Shown in pieces: positions 33,742-46,271 of a stretch of 64,000 nt of DNA; the stretch's first letter is position 1; every line of letters starts with the position of its first letter. The notes beneath the pieces are model-generated. The model was given only the letters and a program-made list of their open reading frames with translations, made no database searches and was not told the DNA's origin. The position numbers and the translations under genes are program-made. Source of the DNA: Semisulcospira habei (Eukaryota; Mollusca; Gastropoda; Semisulcospiridae); assembly GCA_036245525.1 (NCBI GenBank), contig BTPG01000001.1:181023076-181087075 (forward strand), read 5' to 3'.

Positions 33742-34835
33742 ATGTGGGGTGGGGTTGAAAGAGGGGCGGTATGGCACCCATTACCATGTATGTGTATGTT
33801 CTCATGTTGTATGTACAAAACCTACATTACAAACAAACATAAATTAATTAATTAATTAATTAAATAGTTATTTCGGTTTAACGCTGCGCAGCGACTACGA
33901 CCACCTCACGGCGGTTAACCCTTATCATTCGGAATACATCAGTGTGTGAAATAGGTTTGACTAAAATAGTTCAAGGGCAGTGCCAGAATAGCTTGGCGCC
34001 TCTAGGCGAAGTGTCCAAAATGCACTTTCTATCCGTCCATGCAAAGGGGGAACCACTGAATCGCTGGTCAGTTTTTGAGATCTAAGTTAAAATGTTATTT
34101 TCAGTCGTTGATAATTGTCGCCACTGTTGTTTAAATACACAGCCGCCCTCCGTCAAGACCAACACATACACCGCACATTGCTGCCTGCGATATTTTGACT
34201 ACATCTATTGGACAGCATCTAAAAATGATGCGTATATTTGCCGAGAATGTTTATCGTTTACGTGAGTTCCGGGACAGATGCAATCACTCACTATCGACTG
34301 TCTCAGTGACTGGTTCACGATGCCTCTTCATCAGCTGTCTGAAAGTCCGTTTTTTCGCTTGATGGCAACGAATTCGGGGCTAAACTTGATATGGCATGAC
34401 ACTTCTGCTTCGTTCACTGTTCGCAAGGTGCTCGCGAGTGACTTGCGCATGACTTTAGCCCCCAACGACGTCATCACCATGCTTCCGTGCTCGGCAATTA
34501 CCGTAAAGGCCGTGAACATTTTATGAGTTATATCGGCAAACCTAACGGTTTTTCAAGTTCACTTATGTAAGCCATTCAACTCAGTGTTGACTCAGTTATC
34601 GACTGTTAAAGTATCGAAATTGCGGTGGAGGGGCACTTTAAGAATTGAGCTTTTTTTCCATGGACGTAACTCAGTAAAACTGACTTACGTTGTAATCTCC
34701 CTTCCGTGCAAAATTTTCGTAACACAAGATCGTTGTACAATTGTCAAGGTAATCACAAAGCTCTCTTTACTCTTGTATTTGTTTTTGTTTGTTTGTTTGT
34801 TTGTTTTTAACTGAAAACTGACTATTGCAGGTTGG
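33742..34835. other. Unassigned sequence with small repeats
   Basis: (ATTA)n at 33841-33865 adjoins a diverged copy of the GTTTAACGC repeat (33868-33918). No supported gene. Confidence 0.4.
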
Positions 34836-34891
34836 ACATTCTTCAATGGATATCATTGTTTTTTGTTTCATTTAGTAATGCCGGCCGTTTG

Positions 34892-35007
<116 letters not shown>

Positions 35008-35099
35008 TACGTTGTGTGTGTGCCCAGTGTGTGTATTTAGACACTGAGAGAGAGAGACTAGTATACTGCTATGTCCGTCTGTGGTTGTCATTGTGATGA

Positions 35100-36385
35100 A
35101 ACTCTATGCTCATGCACAGTAGGGTAAATACGGTACGGTTTTTGTTAACGGTTTGTTTTGTGCCGATAGTCCGTGAGTCCCGTGGTCCACGTGGAATTTC
35201 TAAGGAACGTTTAACACGGGGAGTTTAGTGAGTTCTAGGCAGAGCTTAGTCTGGCAGAGCAGTGAATACGGTAGTACGGGCTTTCTTGTTGGAGGAAACA
35301 GATGTGTTTGAGATACCTAGCCCGTATTCCAAGACTCTGAAACCTAGAATTCAGGTATGTTTCTATATATGTATTGTTGATAGTTGCTTTGTTAAAGATG
35401 GTGTGCTTTGGTAAGAGTAATTTGGTTGTGTAGCGTTGTTTGGTTTGGTTCAGTTATGTGGGTTTGGAATTCAGTGAGATAACCGATGTTTTCGTACACA
35501 GTTATTTACCGAGATGGATAACTAAAGGAATGCGAGTTAGTTATGTACCGAGATGGATAACTAGAGAATGTGATGTGTGTATGTCTAAGTCGCTATGAAG
35601 GTAGTACGTGGTTGGTTAAGCATAGTCTTTTCCAGGGCACAGAATAGTGTATAGCGAGAGTGTTAGGTTATAGTCTGTTTCAAGATAGTGACAGTAATGG
35701 GGGTGTTACGAAAGTAGTCGGGTTATGAAGCACGTGTGTGTGAATGAACGTGTGAGTTGTTGTATCAGCCAGGTTACGTAATGTTTCTCATATCATGTTG
35801 AGTGTTTAGCAAGTTTTACGATTTGAGTCCTTATTGTTGTTTCGAGTGCTTGTCGTGGAGAAAGAGAGACGGACGCCGAGACGTCAGTCACCAGGACCTA
35901 ACGCGAGGTCATATCTCCAATTCTTCACTCAGGGAGTAAGCGGCCGGGACCAAGACACCCGAGTCACAGCGAGAACTGCGCTACAGTACGAGAAACGAGG
36001 ACGGCCACGATACGACTCGAGGAGCGTACGTGAAAGGACTTGCACGCCTAGACGTGAGAAGGACTTGACAGTAACCATGCGAGAACACCAAACAGGTTGG
36101 AGACTGTGAGAACTAATACCTAGCCTGGCCGAGAAATTGTGTGTATGTGGATGTGATGTTAAGACGTGATAGTGGGAAAGGAGTGATGTATATAGCTTGA
36201 TAGTTTTGTGAGCATTCTTCCTTTATTGTTTACTAGTGTATAAAAGTTACTTTAGAAAGGGAGCCCGTGTGTTGAGTTTTACCGCATGAATGCGCCCGTC
36301 TGAGTCAGTGGCGGTGTATGCGTCTGTTGCGTGAGTCTGTACGTGCGACTGTGGGCAAGTCTGCGTACGTTACAGTCATCTACTG
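35100..36385 (+). other. Unassigned; possible solo LTR or LTR-like region
   Basis: The end of this segment (GTGTATAAAAG near 36235, then about 130 bp to ACGTTACA) resembles a TATA box followed by a gypsy-type LTR end. Two near-identical ACCGAGATGGATAACTA units lie at 35508-35524 and 35550-35566. No partner LTR or TSD was found. The 91-codon basic frame at 35834-36109 has no recognised domain. Confidence 0.3.
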
Positions 36386-36431
36386 TAAAAGTACTGGGAT
36401 TGGAAGAACATAGTGTAAACTAGTCCTTTTT

Positions 36432-36680
36432 GGTCTACCGTATTGAAAATACGGCAGACTTTAGGGTGGGGCTGGTCGCAGCACGTTCTGTAGAATGCAA
36501 AGGACATAACAGTCGGGCGGATTCATGGTCTGGCAAAAAAGTAACAAGATAAAAATGACGTCACGTCTAACCACTCTAACCTTGCTGTTGAACGTCGTTT
36601 TGACGCGTCAGTGTTTCAACCATACAATGTGCCTAATTGACGCAAATCACCAGCACGTCAGTGTTTTTACATGTGTATGA
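36432..36680 (+). mobile_element. MITE-like repeat with palindromic 'TACCGTATT' end
   Basis: It starts GTCTACCGTATTGAAAATAC and shares CTGGTCG, ACGTTCTGTAG, AACAAGATAAAAATGACGTC and TAACC blocks with 63698-63860. It shares the same order, reversed, with 14471-14693. Confidence 0.65.
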
Positions 36681-36711
36681 GCTGGCGCGATGTCCAACTT
36701 TGTTTATTTTT

Positions 36712-36866
36712 ATATGATATTTGCGAACGTATTGTGGAAAAGGTGGAATATGCATGCAAGCTCATACAGAAGAGGCTTTGTGGTCGTGGGCCATTCCCCC
36801 TTATTCTTCAAAATAGCTGTGGCAGGCCACCCCACGGAACGTATAACCGGTAGGAAGCGCCGTGTG
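36712..36866 (+). repeat. Directly repeated 150-bp segment, copy 1
   Basis: From GCGAACGTATTGTGGAAAAG to GGTAGGAAGCGCCGTG it matches 39700-39850 almost exactly. The two copies bracket the gag-only LTR element and its AC-rich 5' neighbour. Confidence 0.85.
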
Positions 36867-37690
36867 TCTACAAAGTCGAGGGGACATTTGTTTTCTTTAT
36901 TCCACCTAAAACTAAAAGCAGCGTCTAAAAAAAAAAAAAAAAGAACCCAACATTAAGTTTAATGAAATTAAAATAACAAAAGTACACAGCATGACCATAC
37001 ATAATCACACAACCTATAACAAAGGGGTTACAAAATCAACATTTTTACATGTACATAAAATCTGCTCACTCTTCACGTGCACCATAAACACACCTCAAAA
37101 TGAACAAAACACACATCAACACTGTACGACGGCCAACATTTAACCCATCTCTACATTACACAGGGACAGAGCTGAAAGCAATACAACTGATGAATAACAT
37201 AACACCCCCAGCTACTGAAAACACACCAACACTACACATCACAAATCTGTTACAACACAAATCAGCATCTCTGCCCATCAACAGTACAGCATCCAACACA
37301 ACAAAGACACACTATGGTCAGATACACAACAGCCCAAATTAGCAACAACACGGTGCAAATGGAGGGGGGGGGGGGGGTGTACACAAGACAAAGAGCAAAT
37401 AAAACACTTCCAATACATCAAACAAATGTCACAAGTTTGCTTCAGTATTTCTAGCAGTGGGCTACCACATCCCAACTACTCAGCCTAACTACACTTCAAA
37501 ACATAGGCTTGAACTTCACGCAAGCACATCACTGCCTCAAACACTTCAAGCAAACAAAGGAATCGCCAGCCCAACACTGATCTCTACAGCAGTAGATCAT
37601 AATCAGTGAGGAAATCAACGACATAAACAGATTCCTTATTAAACTAACACAAAATAAATGCACCAATCATAATCCAAAATCCTGCAGTAA
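36867..37690. other. A/C-rich low-complexity sequence
   Basis: It includes an A15 run near 36928 and a G14 run at 37364-37377. The open frame at 37100-37342 is threonine/asparagine-rich because of base composition. No gene is supported. Confidence 0.4.
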
Positions 37691-37691
37691 T

Positions 37692-38011
37692 TACAGAGGC
37701 AAAGCAATCAGTTACCAAGTCCTCAGTCCAGTGGCCGTACTTCTGTCTCTCTCATTTAACCCAAACAAAATGGCTTGCTCAAATGAAGGTTCAAAACTAC
37801 CACTGGTCATCAAGTAATCTGATTGGTTGAACTAATTATAAGCAATGCCCCCTGCTAGTCACCAGAAGTCAAGGGGGAAACAATCTAGCAGTAATGCTAG
37901 ATTGCTTCCCTTAGACAGTAAAGCCTAGTGCACACACTTATAAAACGCTAAAGGATAAATAACTGATACATGAATAAACAAACACAGTGGCCAAAAGACC
38001 ACATCATCACA
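37692..38011 (-). repeat. 3' LTR of the gag-only element
   Basis: About 93% similar by eye to the other LTR. It lacks about 30 bp near its distal end and about 15-20 bp in two internal gaps. Confidence 0.7.
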
Positions 38012-38591
38012 CCCCCCAGCAGCTTCATCTCAATCCAGCGTCCTCGCTGGTTGGTACCATCTGCAAAAGCATGGGGGGCAAAATCTAAGCATGCACAAAC
38101 AAACAGTACACGATGAACAAAACCAAACACTCAACTTCAGCACAGAAACCACTAAAACACAAAATGTCAGCACACCCACATTACATAGTATCCTCAGAAC
38201 ACCCACAAATCATTCTATCATACAAACTTCATAAACACTCTTAAGTACAGGTCAAGACATGTCAGCCTTAAACACAAATAAACAAAATAACATTCAGTTT
38301 TGCGATAAAGAGCATCACCCAAACAGTTCTTCAAATGCAAATGCTGTCGCACAGGTGAACCTATTCTAACCCTGGCTGAAGCACCAAAACCAGCGCCGTG
38401 GTCAACACAGCTGTACAGTACATCATCATCAATTGCCAGCACCACTGCAACATTGTCATGAGATGGAAGAGAAAAGATGGTGGCAGCTATAGTCCCATGC
38501 CAGCTGGAGGTGTAGGGAAACCAGTGTGCCGCTGAAACTCCTGTCGTTGCTGGCCACTCGGACAGTTAGCACGTCGATGACCGTTCTCATT

Positions 38592-39320
38592 TCAAGCCCA
38601 GCAGACAAGAGTGGGTCTAGCTTCTTGAGGTGACTGCTGCAACTGCACAGGCTCAGCCACCTGCACCTCAACATCTTGCACTATGGGGTCCACGGTCTCT
38701 CGGACTGGAGGGCACTGAGGCGGCGTGGAAGACGCAGGGACAGTGACCTCCTCCTGTGTATAGAGGGCCACCCAGTCCCCATCCTCCTCCTCGGTCACTG
38801 TGCCTGACCTTCTGCCTGGTGCACTGCTGGGAGTTCCGGTGTACTGCCTGGTATTCGTTGGTACCCCAGGAAGTGGTCTCGCATGAAGCCCAAGATAGAA
38901 TCAGCAGAGTAGTCTGCATCTGGAAGATGTTCCACCCACCTCTTGAACTTCTTCAGGGCTCTACCCTCCAGTGCCAGGGCAACCCATTCTGCCAGTTCCA
39001 AATGCCCAAGCTTCTGGCCGTAGAGGGCTTTGAGGCAAGCGATCTTACGTTCTGCCTCCTCGATAAATACTTCGACAGGACAGCCCTCATACCGCATTCC
39101 CTCAAACGTTGGCAGAGCTGGGAAGGATATCACCTGCCCGCCGGTGCTATGAGGACCCACAAAGATCGCATTGTTGGCCAGGGGGGTACTCGCTTGCTGG
39201 TTGATACTTGGTTGCCATGCTGCCGTTGGTTCAATTGAGATGTTAGCACGCCCTCTATGCTGCTTTTGGTGGTAGATGTTGTCCTCCGCCTCCGCGATCC
39301 TGTCGGCGACGCCAAGTTGT
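38592..39320 (-). pseudogene. Capsid/gag of the LTR element with a nonsense codon in its zinc knuckle
   Basis: The frame from 39361 (true start unclear, since the first residues read out of the LTR) contains ISFPALPTFEGMRYEGCPVE and EWVALALEGRALKKFKRWVE, resembling a capsid N-domain. It ends at 38795; the next frame (38798-38592) carries acidic and proline/valine-rich sequence and reaches a zinc knuckle. There the series C-W-A-stop-N-E-N-G-H-R-R-A-N-C is readable: a CCHC box with its second cysteine replaced by TGA (38592-38594). Gag packages element RNA; this copy is dead. Confidence 0.65.
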
Positions 39321-39694
39321 AATGGTGCGGACACAGACAAGCACACAGGCCGCGAAGGCAAAGCAATCAGTTACCAAGTCCTCAGTCCAGTGGCCGTATT
39401 TCAGTCTCTCTCAGTTTACCCAAACAAAATGGCTTGCTCAAATGAAGGTTCAAAACTACCACTGGTCATCAAGTAATCCGATTGGTTGAACTAATTATAA
39501 GCAATGTCCCTTGCTGACCCCTTAAGCTAGTCACCAGAAGTCAAGGGGAAACAATCTAGCACTAATGCTAGATTGCTTCCCTTAGACAATAAAGACTAGT
39601 GCACACATATAAATGAACACTTATAAAATGCAAAAGGATAAATAAATGATACATAAATAAACAAACACAGTGACCAAAAGACCACATCATCACA
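39321..39694 (-). repeat. 5' LTR of the gag-only element
   Basis: About 374 bp. The TGTGATG start and ATTACA end on the minus strand fit LTR termini. Confidence 0.65.
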
Positions 39695-39699
39695 TGATA

Positions 39700-39850
39700 G
39701 TTGTGAACGTATTGTGGAAAAGGTGGAATATGCATGCAAGCTCATACAGAAGAGGCTTTGTGGTCGTGGGCCATTCCACCTTATTCTTCAAAATAGCTGT
39801 GGCTAGGCCACCCCACAGAACGTATAACCGGTAGGAAGCGCTGTGAGTCT
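39700..39850 (+). repeat. Directly repeated 150-bp segment, copy 2
   Basis: Near-identical to 36712-36866. Together the pair looks like one duplicated locus with the LTR element between its parts. Confidence 0.85.
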
Positions 39851-40164
39851 GCCGTCTGTGTCTGTGTGTGCCGTTCTGCCGTTTGTTTGTGTGTGCAATT
39901 GCCGTGGGGATCAGGCGGAAAATGGGAGGAGGGGGGGGGGGATTAAAGGGAGATACTAAATGAGTTCGTAATTTCTGGAACTTAGGAAGTAGGCAGGAAA
40001 AATACACAAACAAGAAGGCGCACTACTAAATGTTGTCGGGTAAATACACTGATTTCCCTCAGTAGACGCACAAGACAATACTCAACAATGTAATGACTGT
40101 TACAAATTTTGCCTCGAGTTATAGAATACTCACAAACCAGGCTAGCTCTGGTAGAACTGTACAC

Positions 40165-40350
40165 ATATCAAGCCGGGGGGAATTACTCGGCGCTGGACAG
40201 ACAAACAGTTGGATCAGAGGATGGCTTAGAGAGGAGCGAAATGGATCAGAAGGATCAGCTTAAAAATATGAACAACTCTGAATGTTTTTAAAAGAAAAAA
40301 TGAACGTGAGCTCCAAACAATACGGTAGACTTTGAGATGAAATCCTCATT
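40165..40350 (-). mobile_element. MITE-like repeat, 'AAAGTCTACCGTATT' subfamily, reverse partial copy
   Basis: On the minus strand it has GAGGATTTCATCTCAAAG, TCTACCGTATTGTTTGGAGC, and TTCAGAGTTGTTCATATTTT. The remainder of the family sequence is not recognised. Confidence 0.6.
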
Positions 40351-42515
40351 TTGTTTGCACATGAAAAGGTAAATTGTAACTTTTTAGTGTATTTTTTTTT
40401 TACTGCCCCAGAAGAAAAAAAAAACAACAACAACAATAAAATAGCAGGATCTTTCACTCCACCAACGAAACAAATTAGCTAATCCAAAAATCCTGATAAA
40501 CTACGCTATGCAGCAATGCTCATGGCTGCAATTATGTCGGTGCTTTATACTTTGGCGGGAGCGAACAGCATTAAGTAAGTATGGAGTTCAGATCGCATTG
40601 GTATCTGATTCGTGCTTATGGAAACGTAGCTTCAGCATCACAGAACGTATACGAACAACGTTTTAAAATTACTTTTATGTAGTTTAACAGTCTTTACGAA
40701 CATGTATAATTTGCAATATTCGATCAGTTTGCTTTAAGATTGGACGTGTTCTGCTTGCAATTGCTCCCTTGTCAGTGTGTGCATACGACCACTGTCTACA
40801 CAACAATTGACTCAAGACACTTAAGAGAGAACAGTGTCGCCATAGAGCTGCACTTAATGAGAAGAGTTATTGCCCCAAGACTCACAGTGCTGAGGGGATT
40901 GCACGTACGGAGAGAATTTACAACGGGGTAAAGGTGAAGCACACTTCTGTCCGAGCGTAAGGACCGTGATAAACGTGTGTTACCTGTGAGGCTATTTACA
41001 GGTACACTGTGATTAAACACTAAAATGCCCACAGACATACTTAACATCAAGACTGACTGACTTGTACTGAAATCAGTGATAGAGAATGAAGACCTGCAAG
41101 CTGAAACTGAATAGAAGAGAGAAAGATACCTGAGATTAACTCCTCCTAGGCTAGCGGCTAGTCAAGAAAGGTCATAAGATGGCGGCATGAATCCGGAAAT
41201 CCGGCATAAAATTCTAGCAACTGAGTTTGCTACAAACGGGGATTTTAGTTTAATAAAGAAACCATTTATTGCGATGATTATAGTGTGGCATCTGACAGCT
41301 TTTCAGTGTATAGCACGGCTAGTATTGGTGACCTGGAGTTGCGTATGGATTCGGAATATACTATTCACCGAAAATCGGGGATTTTTATTTTTATTTTTTC
41401 AAAATCGGCAAAATTATGAGTTATGTCACTAATTAGCCAGACCGCTGTTTACAGCCGGTTTCACAACATTGGTTTTGTTGTTCGGTCCACGTCAGTCAAG
41501 GGTCCGACGGCAAAAGTCACATGCTGGCTATTACTGTGAAAATCGTTTCAGTTTTGTTTCATTTGTCGTGTGATAATCATGGCCATCCATGTGTACCTTT
41601 ATAAACACTATTAGAACAGATTTCTCCATTCGTTAAATAAATGCTTAAACGCCCTAAGCGATCCCGGAGCATTCTCAGCATTGCATACAAATGTTTGACG
41701 AATATCATCACCCTATATATACATAAAATGTGTTCTTATGCCTCCTAACGAGTGGCAACAGGTGTTATTTCGTTCATAACTGCGTGATTACATCACCTTG
41801 AGTCCGTTTTACCGCTGAAGCGTATACGCCGCTCATCTCCGCCGAGCGTCAGAGCCCCCATGGTAAAAGTTCCAAACTTCAGGTCCTCGAGTAAAACAGA
41901 AAGTAGCTGGCGATCTGATACAACGGCCTTTGTGGGGCTATAGTCACAGTCAGGTGTCTTAATTAATCTGTCCGTGAGTGAAACGTAGTTATGCCCGGGA
42001 ATCAACGTAACAGGTTTGTACGGTCACTGCTGACGCATAGTTAGTTAAAGTGGAACAACTCTTATTCGTACATAAGTCGACTGATAAATCGGAACGAAAA
42101 AATCCCCTGCTGGTTTGACTTAAACGTCGTCGACTGTACACATTCACTATCTTATATACTAGCAAATTCGAATTTGATGTCGTTCAAGGAGTACACACTG
42201 TCTCGGGTTTTAATTCCAGCGACTTGTCCTGATGAGCGGAGGTGTGTAGTAATCAGTATAGCCGATCTTTATTAGTTTGAATCATGCTTCTCATGAGCCT
42301 CTGCGGCCGCAACGGCTTTTGTAAATGTATGTCTCTTGCAGATGTGCAGTGCTGGTTGTTGGCTGCTAAGGTTAGGACAGACAGACAGAAGACCCTACAA
42401 CAAGTTTACGGCCCTTGTCAGGAATAGTACTTAGGTCGCTAGACTTGTCAGAGGATCAACAGAGACATAAAATGATTGAGATCAGTGAAACGTAGATTTA
42501 GTCCTTTCGCTGCAT
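40351..42515. other. Unassigned sequence
   Basis: No supported gene. The 63-codon frame at 40740-40931 and others show no domain I can name. Confidence 0.35.
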
Positions 42516-42517
42516 GT

Positions 42518-42740
<223 letters not shown>

Positions 42741-43021
42741 GCGTTTTCTTTCTTCCATGGAAACAAAACTCTGTGACATGAAAAGTTCATTAAAACAATA
42801 GCAAATTGTCGATGCAGTCAGGCCACCAACAATTTTACTTTTTTTAAGCATTTATTTTCATAATACAATTCAACTGAAAGACTGATAATGAATGGCGCCA
42901 GTTTTGATCGCAAGTGGGACCGGATATCGGCAGGAAGTGGCTTCGTTGCGGCGGTGAAGCGTCACCCAGTTTGTATCATAGTCTCGTGCTACTTTCCTCA
43001 GACAGTGATGGAGCCGTGCTT

Positions 43022-43100
43022 ACGGTAGATCTGGCTAGCTTATGGACTAATACACTATTCCCAATAGTCTATTAGTCCATAAGCTAGCCAGATCTACCGT
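43022..43100. repeat. Perfect 31-bp inverted repeat with 17-bp loop
   Basis: Arms at 43022-43052 and 43070-43100 begin ACGGTAGATCTGGCTAGC and are exact reverse complements. Even the loop contains CTATT..AATAG. The TAGTCCATAAGCTAGCC part is the terminus of the larger inverted repeat that ends at 47943. Confidence 0.92.
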
Positions 43101-44577
43101 GCACCCCCCCCCCACCCCCCAGTACTCAATAAGATGGGTTTCAAAATGTACATTAGTATGTCCTGAGATGTTTAAGCCATGTTCCCCGAAAATCCTTAGC
43201 AACACACAGAGATATAGCCGATGGCGCAGGGGTACCCCCATTCACGCTCTTCGCACATGCTAAAATCAGGTTGAGAAACATTTTTCTCTAAATAAATTCA
43301 TTCCAGAAGCCCAAACCAGGCAATATTATGTTAAAGCACACCTTCTGCATCCTCTGCACCAAAAAATAATAATAATAATAAAAAAATATTGAATCTCTGG
43401 CTCAAAGTGAAGGTATTTGTAAACGGCCATTTCCGCCAAATCGCAAAAAAAAAAAAGAAGACAAAGATAATGTGGCAGATGCCTTCAGACATTTTCTATA
43501 GCACTGACAGTCCATTTTAAGGTTTACATCATTAAAACATTGACAAAAAACACAGTCAACAGAGTACAGACCTTCATGAACAGTTGCCTTAGAAGAATTT
43601 TGAAAATCCACTGGCCAGTGAAGATCAGCAACGTCAGACTCTGGGAGAGAACAGAGCAGATAACAGCAGAGAATGAAATTGGGCGAAGAAGATGGGGATG
43701 GATCGGTCACAGTCTGAGAAAGCCAGCTTCCAGTATCACTAGGCAGGCATTGTCATGGAACCCCCAGGGAAAGAGGAAAAGAGGTAGGCCGAGAAACTCC
43801 TGGCGTCGAGACCTCCAAGCAGACATCAAGAGACTGGGAACCACCTGGAGTAGAATCGAAGGAGAAGCACAGGACAGTAGTTGCTGGAGGTCTCTCGTCG
43901 ACGGCCTATACCCGGGTAGGGGTGACAGGCGTAAGTAAGTAAGTATCATTAAAACAGGATGTCACAATTATTATAAACTTGACTAGGTGATGCTGTGATC
44001 ACTGTGAGAGCCACAGTGGTTGATTTTGTATCCCTACCCCCACGTTTTAAAAATACACAAAATCAATTAAAACAAATTACTAAAGTTATTCCATTTCATT
44101 TTGACCTCGCTTTACCTATTAAGTTTCAATAATGTGAGCATAAAGTGCAAGAATAATGTAAGTCGGCATCCTTTACAGTACGTTCGTGGTGAATGATAGC
44201 TTTTTCCCATTTAAATTTGCCAAATTGGGAAACGTACGTTGTTTCCGATGCCCTCAGAAATTTTGTATACCACTGATAGGTCTTTGTTAGGTTTTATTGG
44301 TTAGGATAAAGTATCACATTTACTCCCAACCTGATTTTATGATGCTGTGATGCATTTAGAGGCCACAGGGACTGAATTTGCTGCCCTACTCCCCTTTTAC
44401 CAGTACACAAAGGAACGCAAAATGATCATAAAAACTGCTTACGTCATACTCCTCTGTTTAAATATTTTTTTGTTGCCAGTTTTCTGAAAAAAGTATGCAT
44501 GTTCAGCATTAAAACTTTGTGATCATTTCATTAATTTCAATGTTACCCATCAATTTAATTGTAACTATTTTTAACTA
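43072..44577 (+). repeat. Left arm of a 1.1-kb inverted repeat
   Basis: Aligns with the reverse complement of 46884-47943, for example GTTCCCCGAAAATCCTTAG, CGCACATGCTAAAAT and CAGGCAATATTATGTTAA. The left arm is longer only because of a LINE insertion (43540-43944). Confidence 0.85.
43540..43944 (+). mobile_element. 5'-truncated LINE end with 12-bp TSD
   Basis: TSD ATCATTAAAACA at 43528-43539 and 43945-43956. The 132-codon frame is the C-terminal part of a non-LTR polyprotein: VNRVQTFMNSCLRRILKIHW, RRRWGWIGHSLRKPASSITR and GKRKRGRPRNSWRRDLQADI. It ends in GTAAGTAAGTAAG. The other arm keeps the empty site at about 47511-47522. A 134-bp copy of the same 3' end lies at 62205-62338. Clade not assigned. 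Confidence 0.9.
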
Positions 44578-45019
44578 GCTGGTCTTTTAGGTGATATTTT
44601 ACCTAGCGTAAGGCGGGAGTAGTAAGGTCTCCTCTTTTCCTTTCATTTATTTTCGTCTAGAAATGTGTAAATATGAATATGCGTAATAAAGTTTAATGGT
44701 TCCTAACAACCAAAACAATGTTATCAAAATACTTAGTTTCCACATGGCCACAACGAGATCACCACTCCACCTTCTTCTGCAACGTTTAATTCCATCGATG
44801 GCCGTCTTTAAATCTTATATTGTTCTGGCTGCCAATAAGTAAGCTGTCAAGAGCTCGGCAGCATGTTTTCAGAGTTTGGTGTACAGGGGCGTCTCTTCTG
44901 GTCAGAACTGCCAGCGGACCGCTTCTCTGTATGGACATGTTTGGAGAATGTGCTAAGGAGACTGATTTTCTACGCCAAATTCACATAGGGCTGTTTCTGC
45001 ATGACCCAGTATCAAGAGG

Positions 45020-45510
45020 TGAGTCCAGCAGGGTCCGTAGGGTCTGTGAACATTTGTGAAAGTTGTTAAAAAATGACAAGGCTTTTTTAGGGCCCTGGAA
45101 AATCTGTCAATTTTAGTTTTTTCCTTAAAGTCTGTGAAAGTTTGTAAAAAAATGACAAAGTGCTGGCAAACTTTTGTCTACTTCTTTTCTTTTTTTTTCT
45201 TTCTCCCCCAATTTGTGACTATTCCATTGCGAACGATCATGATGACACTTGTTGCAAGTGATCTATATTTAGCTCATATCATAAAGTGACTGCATGGCCG
45301 TTCTGCCTAACATTCTGATTGGTGGTTTATGCTTCTACCTAGCTCCGCCATTCGCTAAGCGTTCTTTTAATTTTGGTATCTCTTCATGCATTAGGCACGA
45401 AAGCTTCAAATCTGCTGATACAGAGTGATCTAATTAAAGTGTGTAAACCTTCAGGCTTCAGTTTGGGTTTGTGAAACGTTATGAAAAGTTTGTGAACTTC
45501 GTCCCTGCTT
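45020..45510. mobile_element. Probable nested insertion in the RNase H LINE
   Basis: The LINE reading is interrupted here by about 490 bp of AT-rich DNA. It begins GGTCTGTGAACATTTGTGAA and ends with direct relatives of that motif (GTTTGTGAAACG, AGTTTGTGAACTTC). Origin unknown; boundaries approximate. Confidence 0.4.
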
Positions 45511-46271
45511 TTTGTACAGACCCTCGGTGTCCAGAGTAATCAGTGCGTAGATGAAAGATGGTGGCCCTGTTCAGCTTGTTTATGTCGTCTGCCCACGGGC
45601 TGCAGCCGCCATTCTGCTGTTGCCAATCACTTTGTTGCTGTAGTGTTTTGGTTTCTTTACAGGAGGATGTGATTCTTGAGGTAGTCTGGCGCCTGCTTTG
45701 GCCAGGCGCCTCTCCATTCCCAGCTACTCCAGAATGCACTGGAATCCACTGCAGCACTGCTGTGTGTGACTATTTTGAAGCTTCCTGGTGAGAACAGTGG
45801 ATCAAGCTGCTGCCTTTCCCTAGCTAGTGCTCTGTACGATAGTTGGAGCTGCTGCGCCAGCTGGTAAGGAGAGGGAGGTAGTAGTGCGGTCTGCACAACA
45901 GATGTACATGCCACTTCCTTCATTCCGCACGGCGTCTTGTGCGGTACCACAGCTGCTGTGAGGGTAGCGCTTGGCAGTGCATAATCTCCAGCGAGTTGGC
46001 TTTGTGCAGTGCCGCGACCTGACCTTTGGAAAAGAGTCCTGGAACATTGTTTATGTTGTCTAGAAGGTTCTTTCGAGATGTCCAGGTATCTGAAGGGAGC
46101 TCTTCGCACATCTTTAGGCTTGGTTTCAGGACATCAGTTTTAGCCCTTTGCAGGACCTTCAGTTGGCGTTTCAGACTTGGGCGTTTCTGAAAGTTCTTGG
46201 TCTGCTCCTGAAGTCTCCGATGCTGTCGGTGTTTAGTAAGTCTCTTCATCATGTGTGCTGTTCTGCTTTCC

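Larger units (their letters stand above)
37692..39694 (-). mobile_element. Gag-only LTR retrotransposon, about 2 kb
   Basis: Two direct repeats (37692-38011 and about 39321-39694) bound an internal region that encodes only a capsid-like protein and a zinc knuckle. On the minus strand the LTR starts TGTGATGATGTGGTC, and in the 39694 copy it ends ATTACA, followed by ACTTGGCGTCGCC as a likely primer site. A G-rich tract precedes the 3' LTR. No protease, RT or integrase is seen, so the element must have relied on enzymes from another. No clear TSD was found. Confidence 0.72.

Noticed and set aside
33345..33742. Separate small repeat to the right of the gypsy element
   Set aside because: It is the far end of THAP copy 2, separated from the rest by the gypsy insertion.
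35143..36382. Solo LTR with TGTTAACG start and GTTACA end
   Set aside because: Termini and TATA box are suggestive, but there is no target duplication and no partner copy in the window. Kept only as unassigned DNA.
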